This document shows positions 63,956 to 64,000 of a stretch of 64,000 bases of DNA, one piece after another (position 1 is the stretch's first letter; each line of letters begins with the position of its first letter). Made by a program: the position numbers and the translations under genes. The stretch covers positions 367,394 to 431,393 of the forward strand of contig NZ_RAHT01000004.1 of the NCBI RefSeq assembly GCF_004798935.1, in the 5' to 3' direction. This stretch comes from Ningiella ruwaisensis. Its GTDB lineage: Bacteria; Pseudomonadota; Gammaproteobacteria; Enterobacterales; Alteromonadaceae. Below the pieces are notes generated by a model. It ran no database searches, was not told where the DNA came from, and worked only from the letters and a program-made list of their open reading frames with translations.

Positions 63956-64000
63956 AATAAACAGTTACCTTATCTAAACCAAATAAATATTTGTCGGTGT

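Larger units (their letters stand above)
10673..64000. mobile_element. Metal-resistance genomic island (left boundary only)
   Basis: From the break in the chromosomal PIN-PhoH gene to the end of the window no core gene is recognisable; there are instead heavy-metal resistance, defence-like and unknown genes in alternating directions. The left junction can be set to within a few bases of 10672, at codons for Gly-Ser-Gly-Lys-Thr. No integrase, transposase, relaxase or conjugation gene is in view, so the class of element cannot be named. The prediction is that the missing 3' half of the PIN-PhoH gene lies at the right junction, beyond 64000. Confidence 0.75.

Noticed and set aside
1..64000. CRISPR arrays, rRNA or tRNA genes
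   Set aside because: No regularly spaced repeats, rRNA-like sequence or recognisable tRNA cloverleaf was noticed on reading; a tRNA scan was not possible here.

Overview
The window looks like a gammaproteobacterial chromosome, most likely Alteromonas or a close relative. This is inferred from protein style (a 283-residue Vibrio/Alteromonas-type ThyA, rluA next to rapA, a DUF3530 protein), not from a search. The left part (1-10672) is ordinary chromosome: the end of a TSUP permease, lgt-thyA, a receiver/CheC-like protein coupled to a PAS-GGDEF cyclase, two poorly known genes, rluA and rapA, then the front of a PIN-PhoH gene.

That PIN-PhoH gene is cut at its Walker A codons (about 10672). Everything from there to the end of the window reads as one accessory island of at least 53 kb; the far end, the integrase and any transfer genes are not in view. 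The island opens with its own complete, diverged PIN-PhoH gene, a HEPN-like protein and a GNAT protein. A copper/silver block follows: a CusRS/CopRS-type two-component system facing a small Cys/Met-rich protein, DUF411 protein, CusC-CusB-CusA (CusB carries two C-terminal CusF domains), CopC, CopD and small periplasmic proteins. A compact defence-like cassette (Beta/sce7725-like, sce7726-like nuclease, XRE, ImmA/IrrE peptidase, PIN-like protein) interrupts the metal genes at 28.2-31.9 kb. Copper genes resume with a P1B-ATPase operon (cupredoxin, DUF2933, ICMT-like methyltransferase, HMA-like protein) and, on the minus strand, a PcoA/PcoB operon that also contains a glutaredoxin-MauE fusion, a DUF305 protein, a channel-like protein and an APC permease.

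From 44 kb the island turns to divalent metals: a CadR/PbrR-type regulator and a long operon (CDF, DUF3703, CzcD, Cys/His-rich secreted protein, CzcCBA), then a mer block (merR, merT, merP, GDCCVxC protein; no merA in view), the remains of a second CadR-like regulator, and a second paralogous CDF-CzcCBA operon with an almost identical MerR-type promoter. The right end has a SHOCT protein, an XRE regulator and a T5orf172/GIY-YIG-like protein.

Two regulatory layers can be read directly. Four direct-repeat boxes (GTAATS-N5-GTAATS) precede copper genes and fit an OmpR-family regulator, presumably the one at 15989-16672. Three MerR-type promoters with 19-20 bp spacers precede the two divalent-metal operons and merTP. 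Four small secreted Cys/His-rich proteins ending in a shared RPP motif accompany the efflux and oxidase operons and may be an undercharacterised metal-handling family.
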